The position numbers and the translations under genes are program-made. Below the pieces are notes generated by a model. The model made no database searches, was not told the DNA's origin, and worked only from the letters and a program-made list of their open reading frames with translations. Shown one piece after another: positions 35,781-45,700 of a stretch of DNA of 64,000 nucleotides. Location of the stretch: positions 62,001 to 126,000 of the forward strand of contig NZ_MSTQ01000013.1 in the NCBI RefSeq assembly GCF_001945365.1. Direction: 5' to 3'. This stretch comes from Pseudomonas reinekei (GTDB lineage Bacteria > Pseudomonadota > Gammaproteobacteria > Pseudomonadales > Pseudomonadaceae). How positions within the stretch are numbered: the stretch's first letter is position 1; each line of letters opens with the position of its first letter.

Positions 35781-37646
35781 TTATTCCTCTACACGCACTT
35801 CGCGGAACATCCCCATTTCCATGTGGTACAGGAGATGGCAGTGATAGGCCCAGCGTCCCAGTGCATCGGCTGTCACTCGGTAGCTGCGCTTCGAGCCTGG
35901 CGGCATATCAATAGTGTGTTTGCGAACAAGGAATTGGCCATTCTCGTCTTCTAGGTCGCTCCACATGCCATGCAAATGGATGGGGTGAGTCATCATGGTG
36001 TCGTTGACAAGAACGATCCGGACTCGCTCGCCGTACTTCAGTTTTAACGGCTCGGCGTCCGAAAACTTCACGCCGTTGAAAGACCAGGAAAACTTCTCCA
36101 TATGGCCAGTCAAGTGCAGTTCGATAGTCCGACTTGGCTCACGGCCATCTGGATCCTCAAACGTGCTCTTTAGATCAGAATACGTCAGCACTTTTCGACC
36201 ATTCTCGCGAAGGCCCATGCCAGGATCATCAAGCTTTGGCGACGTTGTCATTGCCTGCATGTCGACGAGAGGGTTGTTGGATTCTGTGGCTGGGTGCGAC
36301 TGCATTTCTCCCATACCACTCATGCCGCCCATAGACATTTTGCTGTGATCCATCCCAGCCATGCTGTCCATGCCGGACGTATCTTGCGTAGCGCCATGGT
36401 TCATACCGTTCAGGGCTCCGCCGTCCATGCCTGTCATGCCCTCCATTGGGCCGTCACCCATACCGGCCATCTTGCTGTGATCCATTCCAGCCATATCGCC
36501 CATACCAGCCATCGAGCCATGATCCATACCGGCCATACCCATGTCAGCCATGGTGACGAGAGGACGTGGGTCTAGCTCAGGTACCGGAGCGGCCAGGCCA
36601 GACCGGACGGCCAAGGTGCCTCTTGCGTACCCCGACCGATCCATCGCCTGCGCAAACAGTGTGTAGGCGTCCTGAGTTGGTTCGACGATCACATCGAAAG
36701 TCTCGGCAGTGGCGATCCTGAACTCATCCACGCTCACAGGTTTGACATACTGGCCATCGGCAGCCACGACAGTCATCTTCAAACCCGGAATACGGACATC
36801 AAAGTAGCTCATGGCTGAACCATTGATGAACCTCAACCTAAGCTTTTCGCCAGGTTTGAAGGTGCCCGTCCAGTTGGAGTTCGGCGCGTGGCCGTTCATC
36901 AAGTAGGTGTATGTCGCGCCACTGACGTCTGCAATGTCAGTGGGATTCATCTTCATTTCGGCCCACATCTTGCGGTCAGCTACGGTGGCTGACCAACCTT
37001 TGTCAGCTACGTCATGGATGAAATCACTGACTGTGCGTTTGTGGGTGTTGTAGTAGTCAGACTGCTTCTTCAATGTTTTCATCAGCGAAGCCGGATCTTC
37101 ATCCGTCCAGTCAGTAAGCATCACCACGTAGTCACGGTCATACTCAAATGGCTCGGGCTCTTTCGCGTCGATTACCAATGGGCCGTATACACCTACCTGT
37201 TCTTGGAAGCCGGAGTGACTGTGATACCAGTACGTTCCGTTCTGCTTGACCTTGAATTGATAGACATACGTGCCGTTAGGCTCGATCCCATGGAAGCTAA
37301 GGCCCGGCACACCGTCCATATTCGCGGGGAGGATAATCCCGTGCCAGTGGATTGATGTCATATCCTTGAGGCGGTTCTTGACCCGCAAGGTCACGGTATC
37401 GCCCTCACGCCAGCGCAGCTGAGGCCCCGGTATCCCACCATTGATTGTCATGGCAGTCCGGGTATTCCCAGTGATATTTACCGGTGTCTCTCCAATAAAG
37501 AGGTCGAACTCTGTACCTGACAGGACATTAGTCTCGCCCAAGCTACGGGCCGCCCAAATAGGGGTATGCCAGAGGCCTAAGCCACCGAGAATCCCGCCTG
37601 CGGTCAGACCTTTCACAAAGGTGCGCCGAGAAGTTTTGGAATGCAT
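35781..37646 (-). CDS. copA: Periplasmic multicopper oxidase CopA
   Basis: A 621-residue multicopper oxidase with a twin-arginine signal (SRRTFVKG). Copper sites: SIHWHGIILP, WYHSHSGFQEQ, HPIHLHGMW and YHCHLLYHMEMGM. Between cupredoxin domains is a long Met-rich insert with MDHGSM, MDHSKM and GMSGMGEM units (about 385-460), typical of CopA/PcoA. It oxidises Cu(I) in the periplasm. A CopR box lies about 125-142 bases upstream. Confidence 0.94.
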   Translation of the reverse strand: MHSKTSRRTFVKGLTAGGILGGLGLWHTPIWAARSLGETNVLSGTEFDLFIGETPVNITGNTRTAMTINGGIPGPQLRWREGDTVTLRVKNRLKDMTSIHWHGIILPANMDGVPGLSFHGIEPNGTYVYQFKVKQNGTYWYHSHSGFQEQVGVYGPLVIDAKEPEPFEYDRDYVVMLTDWTDEDPASLMKTLKKQSDYYNTHKRTVSDFIHDVADKGWSATVADRKMWAEMKMNPTDIADVSGATYTYLMNGHAPNSNWTGTFKPGEKLRLRFINGSAMSYFDVRIPGLKMTVVAADGQYVKPVSVDEFRIATAETFDVIVEPTQDAYTLFAQAMDRSGYARGTLAVRSGLAAPVPELDPRPLVTMADMGMAGMDHGSMAGMGDMAGMDHSKMAGMGDGPMEGMTGMDGGALNGMNHGATQDTSGMDSMAGMDHSKMSMGGMSGMGEMQSHPATESNNPLVDMQAMTTSPKLDDPGMGLRENGRKVLTYSDLKSTFEDPDGREPSRTIELHLTGHMEKFSWSFNGVKFSDAEPLKLKYGERVRIVLVNDTMMTHPIHLHGMWSDLEDENGQFLVRKHTIDMPPGSKRSYRVTADALGRWAYHCHLLYHMEMGMFREVRVEE

Positions 37647-37771
37647 ACCGATTCATGTCCCATCAGTCGGATGTCAGGTGCACGCACGTTGGCGTGTTCC
37701 CGAGGGTTCACGCTTTGGATAGCCAGTGCGCTTGATACATCGGAAGATGCCATAAGCCAGCAAACGGGGTG

Positions 37772-37788
37772 ATTACATTTCCGTAAGC
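37772..37788 (-). promoter_or_regulatory. CopR box upstream of copA
   Basis: On the minus strand GCTTACGGAAATGTAAT differs from box 1 at 32645 by a single base, and points toward copA, about 126-142 bases before its ATG. Confidence 0.75.
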
Positions 37789-37796
37789 TGGGCGGC

Positions 37797-38006
37797 TCAG
37801 CATTGATGCTTCTGCTCTTCAGCCGTGGGCTTTTCCTGTGCAATATCCTCTTGCACTTGCGCTTGTGAGACGGGTTTGGTGGTGGCCATTGCCGTCTCGC
37901 GAGCTCGTTCCATGCGCTCAACCGCACGGTCGCCGCCACCTTCGGCAAAGGCCAGGGACGATATAGCCAAACTGAGTGTAAGAATCACAACGTTGGTTGC
38001 TTTCAT
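37797..38006 (-). CDS. PtrA-like small periplasmic protein
   Basis: A 69-residue protein with signal peptide ending SLAFA. The mature start EGGGDRAVERMERARETAM resembles the N-terminal region of the copper-induced small protein PtrA of P. aeruginosa. Its end is EEQKHQC, with a possible metal-binding His and Cys. It lies upstream of copA on the same strand with a weak CopR-type box ahead. The PtrA relationship is by pattern only. Confidence 0.65.
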   Translation of the reverse strand: MKATNVVILTLSLAISSLAFAEGGGDRAVERMERARETAMATTKPVSQAQVQEDIAQEKPTAEEQKHQC

Positions 38007-38111
38007 AGTGCATCTCCTTCAAGGAATTGACTCTCGATGAAACCAGAGAGTTTGAGCGTCAGCTCGATGAGGATGATGAGGGGACGTACCTGTCAGCACG
38101 CTTAGCCGGTG

Positions 38112-38128
38112 ATTACACTTTTGACAGC
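38112..38128 (-). promoter_or_regulatory. Weak CopR-type box upstream of the PtrA-like gene
   Basis: On the minus strand GCTGTCAAAAGTGTAAT matches box 1 at 12 of 17 positions, with the same orientation and a similar distance (about 106-122 bases) from the gene as the copA box. Confidence 0.4.
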
Positions 38129-38291
38129 ACACGGAGAAACTCAACATCTGAAAGATCGACGGGCGTCATAAAATTTGACCGCACCACAGAACCGACAGCC
38201 GGCTGCATAAATTGATGTAGATCAACCGTGGCACTTCAATGTGGCGTATGTTGAAAAATCAAAATCCGCTAATCAGTACCGGAGATTCTCC

Positions 38292-38687
38292 ATGTTCTGG
38301 TTTCGCCATCGTCAACCAATGTTCATACGCCTCGCCATCGTGCTGTGGGTGTTAGCGTTTGGTCTGGCAGCGACCCAGGGATGTCTGGCACAGCCCAGCC
38401 ACAATCCGGCTACAACTCATGTCTCGCTGATCACCACGCAAGATCACGATAGCCACGACGCCCATGCCCTCGGTTGCCTTCAGCACTGCGCCGATGCGGC
38501 AATAGCTGTAAGTCCTTCGCTCCATCTTCAAATATTTGACCTGTTCAGTTGGACGTTTCTGCTCCTTATCCCAGCGTTGCTGATTTTGTATCCCGCCAAT
38601 CCCTCCGCTTTTGCCTTTCTTGCATTACGGCGCCCTGTACCGGCCAGACCTCCTGCCCGCCTGATTTTCGTCCGTTTCAACGATTAA
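38292..38687 (+). CDS. Small membrane protein of the copper region
   Basis: A 131-residue protein with an N-terminal membrane segment or signal (IRLAIVLWVLAFGLAAT), a short His/Asp-rich periplasmic part (QDHDSHDAHALGCLQHCAD) and a second membrane segment (FSWTFLLLIPALLILY). The His and Cys residues would face the periplasm and could bind copper. It starts with ATG behind GGAGATT. It resembles DUF2946-type small proteins of metal clusters but is not firmly assigned. Confidence 0.65.
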   Translation: MFWFRHRQPMFIRLAIVLWVLAFGLAATQGCLAQPSHNPATTHVSLITTQDHDSHDAHALGCLQHCADAAIAVSPSLHLQIFDLFSWTFLLLIPALLILYPANPSAFAFLALRRPVPARPPARLIFVRFND

Positions 38688-38786
38688 TCCGACCTTCTGC
38701 GCGCCGATCTTCGGCGCACTGTCTGACTGCGCCAACCTGGCGCGGCTTGGTATTACCTGAGTTGTCCTGACCCTTTGGAGATTGCC

Positions 38787-39188
38787 ATGCATGCCACATT
38801 GAAATTTATCCTCGCCACCCTGCTCGTGAGCAGCCCACTTATCGCCTCGGCAGTCGATGAGCATCACCCGGAGGGGCAGACCGCGCCCGCCAAGACAAGC
38901 GAAGCAGCTACGCCGATGCAAAACACTGTCATGACCGAGCAAATGCAAAAAATGCAGGCTGCACACGACAAGGCAGCCGCCGCCAAGACCCCTGCCGAGC
39001 GACACGCCGCCATGCAGGAGAGCATGAAGACGATGAAGGACAGCATGGCCATGATGCATAAGAACTGTCATGGCAAGGGCATGGGCATGGACGGCAACAA
39101 AGACGGCATGGAGATGGGAATGATGAACATGATGATGAAAATGATGGATCAGCAAACGAGCATGATGAACATGCAGACGAGCAAGTGA
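38787..39188 (+). CDS. Met-rich periplasmic protein
   Basis: A 133-residue protein with signal peptide (LLVSSPLIASA) and GGAGATT ribosome-binding site. The mature part is helical, with Met-rich runs such as MHKNCHGKGMGMDGN and MNMMMKMMDQQTSMM. The C-terminal third is about one-third Met, which suits Cu(I) or Ag(I) binding in the periplasm. No family name is certain. Confidence 0.75.
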   Translation: MHATLKFILATLLVSSPLIASAVDEHHPEGQTAPAKTSEAATPMQNTVMTEQMQKMQAAHDKAAAAKTPAERHAAMQESMKTMKDSMAMMHKNCHGKGMGMDGNKDGMEMGMMNMMMKMMDQQTSMMNMQTSK

Positions 39189-39313
39189 CGGGCACAAGCC
39201 TGTAGGCAATGCAGCGACGGTTTTGCCTTAACCAATATGCCAAGGGTAAAACTGCCGCCCGTTGCACCTTTACGACGTATCACTAAACCGCACTCCCTCA
39301 GGAGTACAGAACC

Positions 39314-39565
39314 ATGATGAATTCGCCACATTCCGCTAACACCTCTCCAACATTTTGGAGGAGCAAACCCGGCATAGCGCTGGGTATGCTGCTGGTGATC
39401 GTGCTGTTCTATCTGGCAAGAGAACACTACGGCCATATGCTGGGTTTACTGCCTTATATGATTTTGCTGTTGTGCCCGCTGATGCATTTTTTCGGGCACC
39501 ACCACGGTGGTCACAATCATCACGGCGAAACCTCAGTCTCAACCAAGGATGCGAACAGGAGTTAG
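39314..39565 (+). CDS. DUF2933 small membrane protein
   Basis: An 83-residue protein with one or two membrane segments (IALGMLLVIVLFYLAREHYG and LLPYMILLLCPLMHFF) followed by HHHGGHNHHGE. This is the DUF2933 pattern, usually found beside copper or silver P-type ATPases. Its stop is 3 bases before the ATPase start, so the two are probably co-expressed. The role may be metal delivery, but it is not known. Confidence 0.85.
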   Translation: MMNSPHSANTSPTFWRSKPGIALGMLLVIVLFYLAREHYGHMLGLLPYMILLLCPLMHFFGHHHGGHNHHGETSVSTKDANRS

Positions 39566-39568
39566 CTC

Positions 39569-41926
39569 ATGCACACCCCTGAGGTTCGTCAAGAGCACGG
39601 CCCAATACAGAACTCTGAACCCCAAGCCACTGGCTCCCATGACCCTGTATGTGGCATGACCGTGAGTAACGACAGCCAGTTCAGCACGGAATATGAGGGG
39701 CAAAACTACCGGTTCTGCAGCCAGAAATGCCAAACGACCTTCAGGGCAGCGCCCGAGCGTTATCGAATATCTCAACTGAAAATCGAACAAGTCCCTCAGA
39801 CAACAACAGAACCGTTAACGGGTGCCGCTGAATACACATGTCCCATGCATCCGGAAATTCGCCAGATCGGCCCCGGCGTCTGCCCTAAGTGCGGCATGAC
39901 CTTAGAGCCGGTGATTCCCGAATTGGAGGAAGAAGAGAACTTAGAACTCAAGGACTTCACCCGGCGCTTCTGGTGGACATTGCCACTGACAGTGATCGTC
40001 ACCGTGCTGGCTATGGGTGGCCATGCCTTGGAGCTGTTCCATGGCACCACGCAAAATTGGGTCGAGCTGGGATTGGCTACACCCGTCGTGCTGTGGGCTG
40101 GCTGGCCGTTTTATGTGCGTGGTGTGCGTTCGGTGATTCAGCGAAGTCCGAACATGTGGACGCTAATCGGCCTCGGCACGGCGGCGGCCTTCCTTTACAG
40201 CGTTGTGGCCACCCTGACCCCCGATGTATTTCCCAGCAACTTCATGATGGAGGGCCGCATCGGTGTGTACTTCGAAGCGGCGGCTGTGATCATCTCACTG
40301 ACCCTTCTCGGCCAGATGCTTGAACTCAAGGCTCGCTCGCAAACCTCGGCTGCCATCAAGTCGCTGCTTGGACTGGCACCCAAAACTGCCCGACGGATCA
40401 ATGCCGATGGCACGGAAGAAGACATCCCTCTGACACACGTACACAGCGGCGACACGTTACGTGTGCGACCGGGCGAAAAAGTGCCTGTCGACGGCCAGGT
40501 GTTGCAAGGCGAAAGCGCCGTAGATGAGTCGATGCTCACCGGCGAACCGATACCGATTATGAAGAGGGCCGGCGACGCGCTGATCGGAGCCACCCTAAAC
40601 ATCCACGGCAGTCTGGTGATGCAGGCGCAGAAGATAGGGTCGGCGACCCTGCTCGCACAGATTGTGCAGATGGTTGTGCAGGCACAACGCTCAAAAGCGC
40701 CGATGCAACGGCTGGCAGACGTGATTGCCAGTTACTTCGTGATTGTGGTGATTACTATCGCCGCGCTGACACTACTCGGTTGGGGGCTGTGGGGGCCCGA
40801 GCCAAGTTGGGTGTTCGGACTGATCAACGCTGTCGCGGTCATGATCATCGCCTGTCCCTGTGCCCTTGGCCTAGCGACACCGATGTCAGTCATGGTTGCC
40901 ACCGGCAAGGCTGCTGGCAGCGGCGTATTGTTTCGCGATGCCGCCGCCATCGAAAACCTGCGCAAGATAGACATCTTGATAGTCGACAAAACTGGCACCC
41001 TCACTGAAGGTCGACCAGCGTTCCATAGCGTCGAGGCCGTACCCGGATTTACTCAGGATGAAGTGTTGCGCCTGGCCGCAAGTCTCGATCAGGGCAGTGA
41101 GCATCCATTGGCCCACGCCATCGTCGAGCAGGCTCGTGCCGCAGGGCTAACACTGGCGACACCTGAAACCTTCGAGTCAGCCTCAGGTATTGGTGTAAGC
41201 GGTAAGGTCGAGGGTCGCCGCCTGATCCTAGGCAATACCGCGTTGATGCAGGAGGCGGACGTTTCCACCGAGAGCTTGCAAGCACATGCCGAGAAGCTAC
41301 GCGGCGACGGTACGAGCATCATGTACCTGGCAGTCAATGGCGCCCTGGCGGGTTTGCTGGCTGTTGCCGACCCCATCAAACCCACCACGAAGCTGGCCGT
41401 CGAGCGTCTGCAGGCGGATGGCGTCAAGGTCATCATGGCCACTGGCGACGGCCTTACGACTGCTCGCTCAGTAGCTCGCCAGTTGGGCATCGAGGAGGTT
41501 CACGGCGAGGTCAAACCGCAAGATAAAGAACGTCTGGTGGCATCTCTGCAACAAGCCGGACACCGGGTGGCGATGGCCGGCGACGGCATTAATGATGCCC
41601 CCGCACTGGCTCGCGCTGATGTAGGTATCGCCATGGGCACTGGCACTGACGTGGCTATGAACAGCGCTCAGGTCACTCTGGTCAAGGGCGATCTGCTCGG
41701 TATCCTGCGTGCTCGCAGCCTGTCAGTAGCAACGGTGAGAAATATGCACCAGAACCTGACCTTCGCCTTCCTTTACAACGCCATGGGCATCCCACTGGCT
41801 GCCGGCTTGTTCTATCCACTTACCGGTCACCTTCTGTCACCGCTCATTGCCGCACTGGCCATGAGCGTGAGCTCGGCGTCGGTGGTATTCAACGCCTTGC
41901 GTCTGCGCCAGGCTTCCATTGATTGA
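39569..41926 (+). CDS. Copper/silver P1B-type ATPase with YHS and heavy-metal-binding domains
   Basis: A 785-residue inner-membrane exporter. Instead of CxxC HMA domains, the N-terminus has a YHS domain (HDPVCGMTVSND through FRAAPERY) and then a short heavy-metal-binding domain (YTCPMHPEI with CPKCGMTLEP). The core has the TGE motif (MLTGEPIP), the transmembrane CPC in ACPCALGLATP, the phosphorylation site DKTGTLTEG, HP in SEHPLAHA, TGDG and GDGINDAPAL. It is the CopF/SilP-like subgroup that pumps Cu(I) or Ag(I) to the periplasm. Confidence 0.92.
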   Translation: MHTPEVRQEHGPIQNSEPQATGSHDPVCGMTVSNDSQFSTEYEGQNYRFCSQKCQTTFRAAPERYRISQLKIEQVPQTTTEPLTGAAEYTCPMHPEIRQIGPGVCPKCGMTLEPVIPELEEEENLELKDFTRRFWWTLPLTVIVTVLAMGGHALELFHGTTQNWVELGLATPVVLWAGWPFYVRGVRSVIQRSPNMWTLIGLGTAAAFLYSVVATLTPDVFPSNFMMEGRIGVYFEAAAVIISLTLLGQMLELKARSQTSAAIKSLLGLAPKTARRINADGTEEDIPLTHVHSGDTLRVRPGEKVPVDGQVLQGESAVDESMLTGEPIPIMKRAGDALIGATLNIHGSLVMQAQKIGSATLLAQIVQMVVQAQRSKAPMQRLADVIASYFVIVVITIAALTLLGWGLWGPEPSWVFGLINAVAVMIIACPCALGLATPMSVMVATGKAAGSGVLFRDAAAIENLRKIDILIVDKTGTLTEGRPAFHSVEAVPGFTQDEVLRLAASLDQGSEHPLAHAIVEQARAAGLTLATPETFESASGIGVSGKVEGRRLILGNTALMQEADVSTESLQAHAEKLRGDGTSIMYLAVNGALAGLLAVADPIKPTTKLAVERLQADGVKVIMATGDGLTTARSVARQLGIEEVHGEVKPQDKERLVASLQQAGHRVAMAGDGINDAPALARADVGIAMGTGTDVAMNSAQVTLVKGDLLGILRARSLSVATVRNMHQNLTFAFLYNAMGIPLAAGLFYPLTGHLLSPLIAALAMSVSSASVVFNALRLRQASID

Positions 41927-42040
41927 GTGAAAACGACCGCTTGACCTTGCCATGACAGCAAGGTTGAGGATAAGCCAACGCCGCAGAAAAGCCTCATGCG
42001 TCAGTCTTTCCATGATCAACTTTGTTGTGAGGAGTCACCA

Positions 42041-42313
42041 ATGAAAGCTGTTGAACTGCAAGTCCAGGGCATGAGCTGTGGCTCATGTGTCAAACATGTC
42101 ACTGAAGCGCTGCGCCCACTTGAAGGAGTCAGTGACGTAACAGTGGATCTACAAGCCGGACGGGTGAAGGTCAGCGGCGATTCGGACAGCCATGCGCTGC
42201 TTGCAGCCTTGGAGAACGCGGGCTATCCAGCACAGCTGGCGACAGTGGAAAGCGTAGCGAGTAAGAAAACCTCGGGCTGTGGCGGGAACGGCGGCAGTTG
42301 CTGCTGCCGGTAA
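42041..42313 (+). CDS. copZ: CopZ-like copper chaperone with Cys-rich tail
   Basis: A 90-residue protein with an HMA domain (MSCGSCVKHV, CxxC) and an unusual Gly/Cys-rich end, SGCGGNGGSCCC. It should carry Cu(I) in the cytoplasm, perhaps to the adjacent ATPase, which lacks its own HMA domain. Start at the ATG at 42041 behind GAGGAG. The extra Cys cluster is not part of ordinary CopZ. Confidence 0.85.
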   Translation: MKAVELQVQGMSCGSCVKHVTEALRPLEGVSDVTVDLQAGRVKVSGDSDSHALLAALENAGYPAQLATVESVASKKTSGCGGNGGSCCCR

Positions 42314-42357
42314 GGATTATTTTCAAACTGGAGAACTCCCATGAATAGACAGTAAAA

Positions 42358-42381
42358 ACCGGCGCGACAGAGCGTGCCGGT
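42358..42381. terminator. Bidirectional terminator between copZ and cusF
   Basis: ACCGGC and GCCGGT close a hairpin flanked by AAAA on the left and AATTTT on the right. It lies between convergent genes. Confidence 0.55.
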
Positions 42382-42400
42382 AATTTTCATTACTACAGTC

Positions 42401-42751
42401 TTATTTTTTAATGGAAACAATTGTGGCTTTGCCACCCTCTAGCCGAAAGGAAAACGAGACACGGTCTCCGACCGCCAGCCCTGTCAGCTGATCTTCCGTT
42501 ACCGAAAAAGCCATGGTCATCGGCGGCCATTGCACAGCTGGAACAGCTCCGTGGGAAATGGTCACCGTATGCTTCGTAGTATCGATAGCCTTGATCGTTC
42601 CCTCGGTGTTTGCGACTGAAGCCTGTTGTGTTTTCTGCTCCATCTGCATGCCCTCCATACCGTCCATTTTCATGCCCGGCATGTCCTCCGCATGGGCAGA
42701 AAGTGATAGCGCGAATACGGTGCTTGCAACTGCAATCAGGGTCAGTTTCAT
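42401..42751 (-). CDS. cusF: CusF-type periplasmic copper-binding protein
   Basis: A 116-residue protein with signal peptide (ALSLSAHA) and a Met-rich linker (MPGMKMDGMEGMQM). The CusF beta-barrel has the ligands of the family: HGAVPAVQWPPMTM supplies His, Trp and Met. It hands Cu(I) or Ag(I) to the CusABC pump. Its ATG overlaps the cusA stop by 4 bases, so it is the last gene of a cusCBAF operon. Confidence 0.92.
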   Translation of the reverse strand: MKLTLIAVASTVFALSLSAHAEDMPGMKMDGMEGMQMEQKTQQASVANTEGTIKAIDTTKHTVTISHGAVPAVQWPPMTMAFSVTEDQLTGLAVGDRVSFSFRLEGGKATIVSIKK

Positions 42752-45700
42752 ACGACACTTCCTTCAGGTTTGACGGTTTCAACGGAGAGGTGCCGGCGAC
42801 GCATCAGGCGATAGGCTGCCGGAATGACAAACAGGGAAAGCAAGGGTGCCGTGACCATGCCGCCTACCATGGGCGCGGCAATGCGGCTCATCACTTCGCT
42901 ACCAGTACCGCTGCCCAACAAGATGGGTAGCAGGCCAGCAATAATGACCGCCACGGTCATGGCCTTGGGCCGAACTCGCTGCACAGCGCCTTCACGAATC
43001 GCGGAAACCAGACCGGATTCAGTGCTGTCGCCGAGATCTTCACGCTCGGCCCAGGCGGTCTTCAAGTAGAGCAGCATGATCACGCCGAACTCGGCAGATA
43101 CACCGGCCAATGCGATGAAGCCAACTCCGGTGGCGACCGACAGGTTGAATCCCAACAGATAGAGAAACCATGCCCCCCCAGTCAGTGCGAATGGCAATGT
43201 GGCCATGATCAGCAAGGCCTCATCGAATCGGGCAAACGTCAGGTAGAGCAACACGAAGATGATCAGCAGCGTGGCAGGCACCACCAGTTTGAGGCGTGCG
43301 TTGGCCCTTTCGAGAAACTCGAACTGTCCTGAATAACTGAGGCTCATACCGGGCTGCAACTTGACCTGCTCATTGACGACCCGGCGTAGATCGGCGACCA
43401 CCGAGGCAATGTCTCGCCCGCGCACATCGATATACACCCAGCCTGAAGGCCGTGCGTTCTCGCTCTTGAGCATCGGTGGGCCGTCGCTGACCTTGACCTT
43501 CGCCACAGTGCCAAGGGTGATCTGGCTTCCCAGAGGGGTGTAGATCGGCAATTGCTCCAGGGCACCGAGCGAGTCGCGCCACTCCCGTGGGTAACGTACG
43601 TTGATCGGGAAACGTGCGAGACCTTCAATGGTCTCGCCGACGTTTTCACCACCGATGGCACCTGCCACGATGGACTGCACATCGGCGATGTTCAGCCCGT
43701 AACGAGCAGCGGCCTTGCGGTCGATATCGACGTCAATGTAGCGGCCACCGGTCAGCCGCTCGGCCAGGGCCGAACTGACACCGGGCACGCCCTTGGCCAC
43801 TCGCTCGACTGCCTGAGTCGCGGCATCGATCTCCGTCAGGTTGGTGCCGGCAACTTTCACTCCGATTGGGCTCTTTATACCTGTTGCCAGCATATCGATA
43901 CGGTTTCGAATCGGTGGTATCCAGATATTGGTTAGCCCAGGAACTCGTACCACTCGATCCAGTTCCTCCACCAATTTTTCCTGTGTCATGCCTGGGCGCC
44001 ATTGCTCCTGCGGCTTGAATTGAATGGTGGTTTCGAACATCTCCAGCGGTGCCGGATCGGTAGCGGTTTCGGCACGACCTGCTTTACCGAAAACGTGTTC
44101 GACCTCTGGAACAGTCTTGATCAGGCGGTCGGTCTGTTGCAGCAATTGCGCCGCTTTCTGCGCCGACAATCCCGGCAGGGCTGAAGGCATATAGAGCAGA
44201 TCGCCCTCGTCCAACGGGGGGAGAAACTCGCCGCCCAAGCGCGACATTGGCCATAGCGCACTGGCAAACACCAACAGTGCCACCAGCATTGTGATCTTTG
44301 GTCGACGCAAGACTGCATCCAAGGCTGGCTGATAGATCCGAATCAACCACCGGTTCAACGGGTTCTGTTGCTCACTGGGGATTCGTCCTCGAATCCAGTA
44401 GCCCATCAGCACGGGCACCAAGGTCACTGACAATCCCGCCGCTGCGGCCATGGCGTAGGTCTTGGTGAAAGCCAATGGGCCGAACAGCCGTCCTTCCTGA
44501 GCTTCTAGGGTGAACACTGGAATGAACGACAGGGTGATGATCAACAAACAGAAGAACAGCGCCGGGCCTACCTCTGCCGCCGCTTCGGTCATCACATGCC
44601 AATGACGCACCCCCTTCAGTTCTTCCCCTGGATTAGCCACATGCCACGCCTCAACCTTCTTGTGGGCGTTCTCGATCATTACCACGGCAGCATCCACCAT
44701 GGCGCCGATGGCGATGGCAATCCCGCCCAAGGACATGATGTTGGCGTTGATGCCTTGGTAGCGCATGACGATGAAGGCAATCAACACCCCCACCGGCAGG
44801 GAGATGATCGCCACCAGCGACGAGCGTAAGTGCCAGAGGAAGATCCCACAAACCAACGCGACAACGATGAACTCTTCGATGAGCTTGTGGCTGAGATTTT
44901 CCACAGCGCGGTCGATCAGCTTGCTGCGGTCGTAGGTGGTGACGATTTCCACCCCAGACGGCAAACTTTTTTTCAGCTCGTCGAGTTTGGTCTTGACCGC
45001 AGCAATGGTCTCGCGAGCATTCTTGCCGCTGCGCAAAATCACCACGCCGCCGACGGTCTCGCCCTCACCGTCGAGTTCGGTGATGCCACGCCGCATTTCC
45101 GGCCCCAGCTGGATCGTGGCGACATCGCCAAGGGTCACCGGCACACCGCCCGAGCCCAGCTTCAGTGGGATCGCCCGAAAGTCATTGAGTGTCTTCAAGT
45201 AGCCGGAAGCACGCACGATGAACTCGGTCTCTGCCATCTCCAGCACCGCCCCACCGGTTTCCTGATTGGCCTTGCCGATAGCGTCGGTCACCTCAGCCTG
45301 AGTGATGCCGAGGCTGGCCAGTTTGAGCGGATCAAGCTGCACCTGGTATTGCTTGACCATGCCTCCCACGGTGGCCACTTCCGCAACGTTCGGCAAGGTC
45401 TTGAGTTCGAACTTGAGGAACCAGTCCTGAAGTGCTCGGAGCTGGGCTAAATCGTGACCGCCACTGCGATCCACCAGTGCGTACTGGTAGATCCAACCCA
45501 CCCCTGTCGCATCCGGCCCCAACGCCGGTTTGGCGCTGGCCGGCAACCGACTTTGTATTTGGCTCAGATACTCCAACACCCGCGAGCGAGCCCAGTACAA
45601 GTCCGTGCCGTCTTCGAACAGCACATAAACGAAGCTGTCACCGAAGAAGGAATAGCCACGCACAGTCTTGGCTCCCGGCACCGAGAGCATGGTGGTGGCC

